A DNA stretch of 64,000 nt from Microbacter margulisiae. Lineage in GTDB: Bacteria; Bacteroidota; Bacteroidia; Bacteroidales; Paludibacteraceae. This document shows positions 62,388-64,000 of the stretch, one piece after another. Positions within the stretch are counted from its first letter, which is position 1. Each line of letters opens with the position of its first letter. The notes under the pieces were generated by a model that worked only from the letters and a program-made list of their open reading frames with translations, was not told the DNA's origin and did not search any database. The stretch covers positions 1,248,187 through 1,312,186 of the forward strand of contig NZ_JACHYB010000002.1 in NCBI RefSeq assembly GCF_014192515.1, read 5' to 3'. The position numbers were made by a program, and so were the translations under genes.

Positions 62388-63083
62388 ATGGATTTTATCG
62401 AAGGAGAAGTTCTTTATTTCAATAAACCCCTGCATTGGACTTCATTTAGCTTAGTCAACAAAATTCGTTGGTTAATCAGTAAACAGCTTAAAGTCAAAAA
62501 AATAAAGGTAGGCCACGCCGGAACGCTTGATCCTCTTGCAACCGGCGTGATGATTCTTTGTACCGGGCGGGCCACCAAACTGATTGAATCTTTTCAATAT
62601 CAGACAAAAGAATATGTGGCAACGCTTTTTCTGGGCGCCACTACGCCTTCATTCGACCTTGAAAAACCAATTGATAAAGAATATCCCACAAGCCATATCA
62701 CAAGAGAATTAGTAGAGACTAAATTGCAACAGTTTATTGGCTCTATAGAGCAGATTCCACCCGTTTACTCCGCCGTGAAAGTGGATGGGAAAAGAGCGTA
62801 TGAATATGCACGTGAAGGTGCCGATGTAGAGCTGGCTTCAAAAACGCTGGTCATTGACGAGCTGGAAATCCTTGCTTTTGACCTGCCTGTCTTAAAACTT
62901 CGTATCGTGTGTAGCAAAGGAACTTATATCCGGGCTTTGGCAAGAGATATCGGGCAAGCACTCGACAGCGGAGCTCATCTTACCGAACTTACACGCACAC
63001 GCATTGGAAATGTTACCATTGACCAGTGCATGACGCCGGAGGATTTTGAAAAGTTCCTTAAATTACCACAAAAGGAGCCCTAA
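62388..63083 (+). CDS. truB: tRNA pseudouridine(55) synthase
   Basis: 231 residues, the short TruB type lacking a full PUA domain. Catalytic Asp in GHAGTLDPLATGVMILCTGR; further motifs KLIESFQYQTKEYVATLFLG and YSAVKVDGKRAYEYAREG. It makes pseudouridine 55 in the T-arm of tRNAs. Fourth gene of the operon; queA follows after 185 bp with its own promoter. Confidence 0.95.
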   Translation: MDFIEGEVLYFNKPLHWTSFSLVNKIRWLISKQLKVKKIKVGHAGTLDPLATGVMILCTGRATKLIESFQYQTKEYVATLFLGATTPSFDLEKPIDKEYPTSHITRELVETKLQQFIGSIEQIPPVYSAVKVDGKRAYEYAREGADVELASKTLVIDELEILAFDLPVLKLRIVCSKGTYIRALARDIGQALDSGAHLTELTRTRIGNVTIDQCMTPEDFEKFLKLPQKEP

Positions 63084-63140
63084 AGTTTCCTTGTTAGCAC
63101 ATTCTCAGTCAAATGTTACGGTAATTTAACCGTTTGTCTA

Positions 63141-63172
63141 TTGACATTGCCTATCTGCAAAGCGTACTTTTG
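63141..63172 (+). promoter_or_regulatory. Promoter of queA
   Basis: TTGAC (63141-63145) and -7 TACTTTTG (63165-63172), with 21 bp between TTG and TAC. About 97 bp before ATG 63269. Confidence 0.5.
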
Positions 63173-63268
63173 CACACAATTTGCTGTTTTGTAATCTCAT
63201 CTGTGATCTATTCTAATAAGCTTAATCAAATAATCGCGAGATTCTTTATTATCTAATTAATTCATATT

Positions 63269-64000
63269 ATGAAGCTTTCCCAGTTCAAATTTAAATTACC
63301 TGACGAATTAATCGCCCTCTATCCTACTAAACACAGAGACGAATCACGCCTTTTAGTCTTACACCGAAAAACCGGAGAAATTGAACATCGCTATTTTACC
63401 GATATCCTTGCTTATTTCAACGATCAGGATGTATTTGTTTTTAATGATACACGGGTATTTCCTGCCCGTTTATACGGGACAAAAGATAATTCCGAGGCAA
63501 AAATCGAAGTTTTTTTGTTGCGGGAATTAAATCATAACCTGCGCATGTGGGATGTGCTGGTTGATCCTGCCCGTAAAATTCGTGTCGGGAACAAACTTTA
63601 TTTTGGACAAAATAATGAGTTGGTTGCCGAAGTCATTGATAACACAACCTCACGTGGCCGGACTGTCCGTTTTCTGTATGATGGTGAATATGAAGACTTC
63701 CGAAAGACCCTTTATGCTTTGGGAGAGACTCCTCTTCCCCGTTTTATTCAACGGCAAGTTGAGCCGGAAGATGCGAGTCGCTATCAAACGATTTTTGCCC
63801 GAAACGAAGGTGCTGTCGTTGCTCCCACTGCAGGATTGCACTTTAGTCGCGAGTTGATGAAACGTCTTGAAATTTTAGGCGTAAACTTTGCTTTTCTAAC
63901 GTTGCATGCCGGTTTGTGCAATTACCGTGAAATTGATGTTGAGGATCTGACCAAGAACAAGATGGATTCCGAGCAAATGTTGCTTACCCCGGATACTGCA
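63269..64000 (+). CDS. queA: S-adenosylmethionine:tRNA ribosyltransferase-isomerase, N-terminal part
   Basis: 244 residues from ATG 63269 are visible; the frame is still open at the window end (full QueA is about 350). Motifs: [47 protein letters not shown] and [15 protein letters not shown], the last containing the conserved GLHF. It transfers ribosyl from SAM to 7-aminomethyl-deazaguanine in tRNA, giving epoxyqueuosine. The gene directly follows truB, as in many Bacteroidetes. Confidence 0.95.
   Translation, partial: MKLSQFKFKLPDELIALYPTKHRDESRLLVLHRKTGEIEHRYFTDILAYFNDQDVFVFNDTRVFPARLYGTKDNSEAKIEVFLLRELNHNLRMWDVLVDPARKIRVGNKLYFGQNNELVAEVIDNTTSRGRTVRFLYDGEYEDFRKTLYALGETPLPRFIQRQVEPEDASRYQTIFARNEGAVVAPTAGLHFSRELMKRLEILGVNFAFLTLHAGLCNYREIDVEDLTKNKMDSEQMLLTPDTA

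Noticed and set aside
1-64000. CRISPR arrays, tRNA and rRNA genes
   Set aside because: No regularly spaced identical repeats with unique spacers and no cloverleaf or rRNA-like sequence was recognised by reading.

Overview
The window looks like a chromosome segment from a member of the Bacteroidetes, most likely order Bacteroidales. The evidence is as follows: promoters fit the phylum pattern (-33 TTTG, -7 TAnnTTTG) and Shine-Dalgarno sites are scarce; one very large secreted protein ends in a type IX secretion-like sorting tail; there is a dense run of secreted GH31, GH2 and GH3 enzymes; and the right end holds a ftsX, DUF3098, uppP, truB, queA block in an order familiar from this phylum. I cannot name a genus. 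No tRNA, rRNA or CRISPR array was seen.

Layout. 1-8.4 kb is accessory DNA. It holds the right part of an IS256-family element; two tiny unlisted genes for double-glycine-leader peptides (778-1132, minus strand); a short MutS-like ATPase; a PAS/LuxR regulator; a RAYT (REP-associated) transposase between nested repeats; an AbiH-type phage-defence gene; an MscS channel; and a membrane protein bracketed by 33-bp repeats. 8.4-13.7 kb holds a GH31 glucosidase divergent from a GDP-heptose pathway (hddA, gmhA, hddC). 13.7-20.1 kb holds a CoA-disulfide-reductase-like flavoenzyme, a nitrogen cassette (TorF-like porin, PII, Amt) and an NhaD antiporter. 20.4-28.8 kb is a sugar-catabolic cluster: split transketolase, FGGY kinase, FucI-like isomerase, GRP transporter, leaderless sugar-binding protein, RibB and a DeoR regulator. 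29.2-31.5 kb is a second PII-Amt pair. 31.9-38.6 kb is the giant GLUG/beta-helix protein. 38.6-39.4 kb holds duplicated ~0.35-0.39-kb repeats. 39.7-54.6 kb is a six-gene glycosidase locus (PA14-GH31, two GH2, three GH3) resembling the enzyme set used on xyloglucan oligosaccharides. 54.8-64 kb is housekeeping: an outer-membrane protein, miaB, a YfhO-like protein, ftsX, DUF3098, uppP, truB and queA (cut by the window edge).

How the parts work together. The two PII-Amt operons share a near-identical 18-bp upstream element, so they are probably co-regulated by nitrogen status, but only the first PII keeps the T-loop tyrosine. The sugar cluster looks able to import a sugar, isomerise it, phosphorylate the ketose and split it with a dedicated transketolase; a branched or unusual pentose such as apiose is one candidate. 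The most novel item is the pair of GG-leader peptides. Each core carries a GxxxG motif as in two-peptide bacteriocins, and both genes point at an IS element that may have separated them from their export genes.
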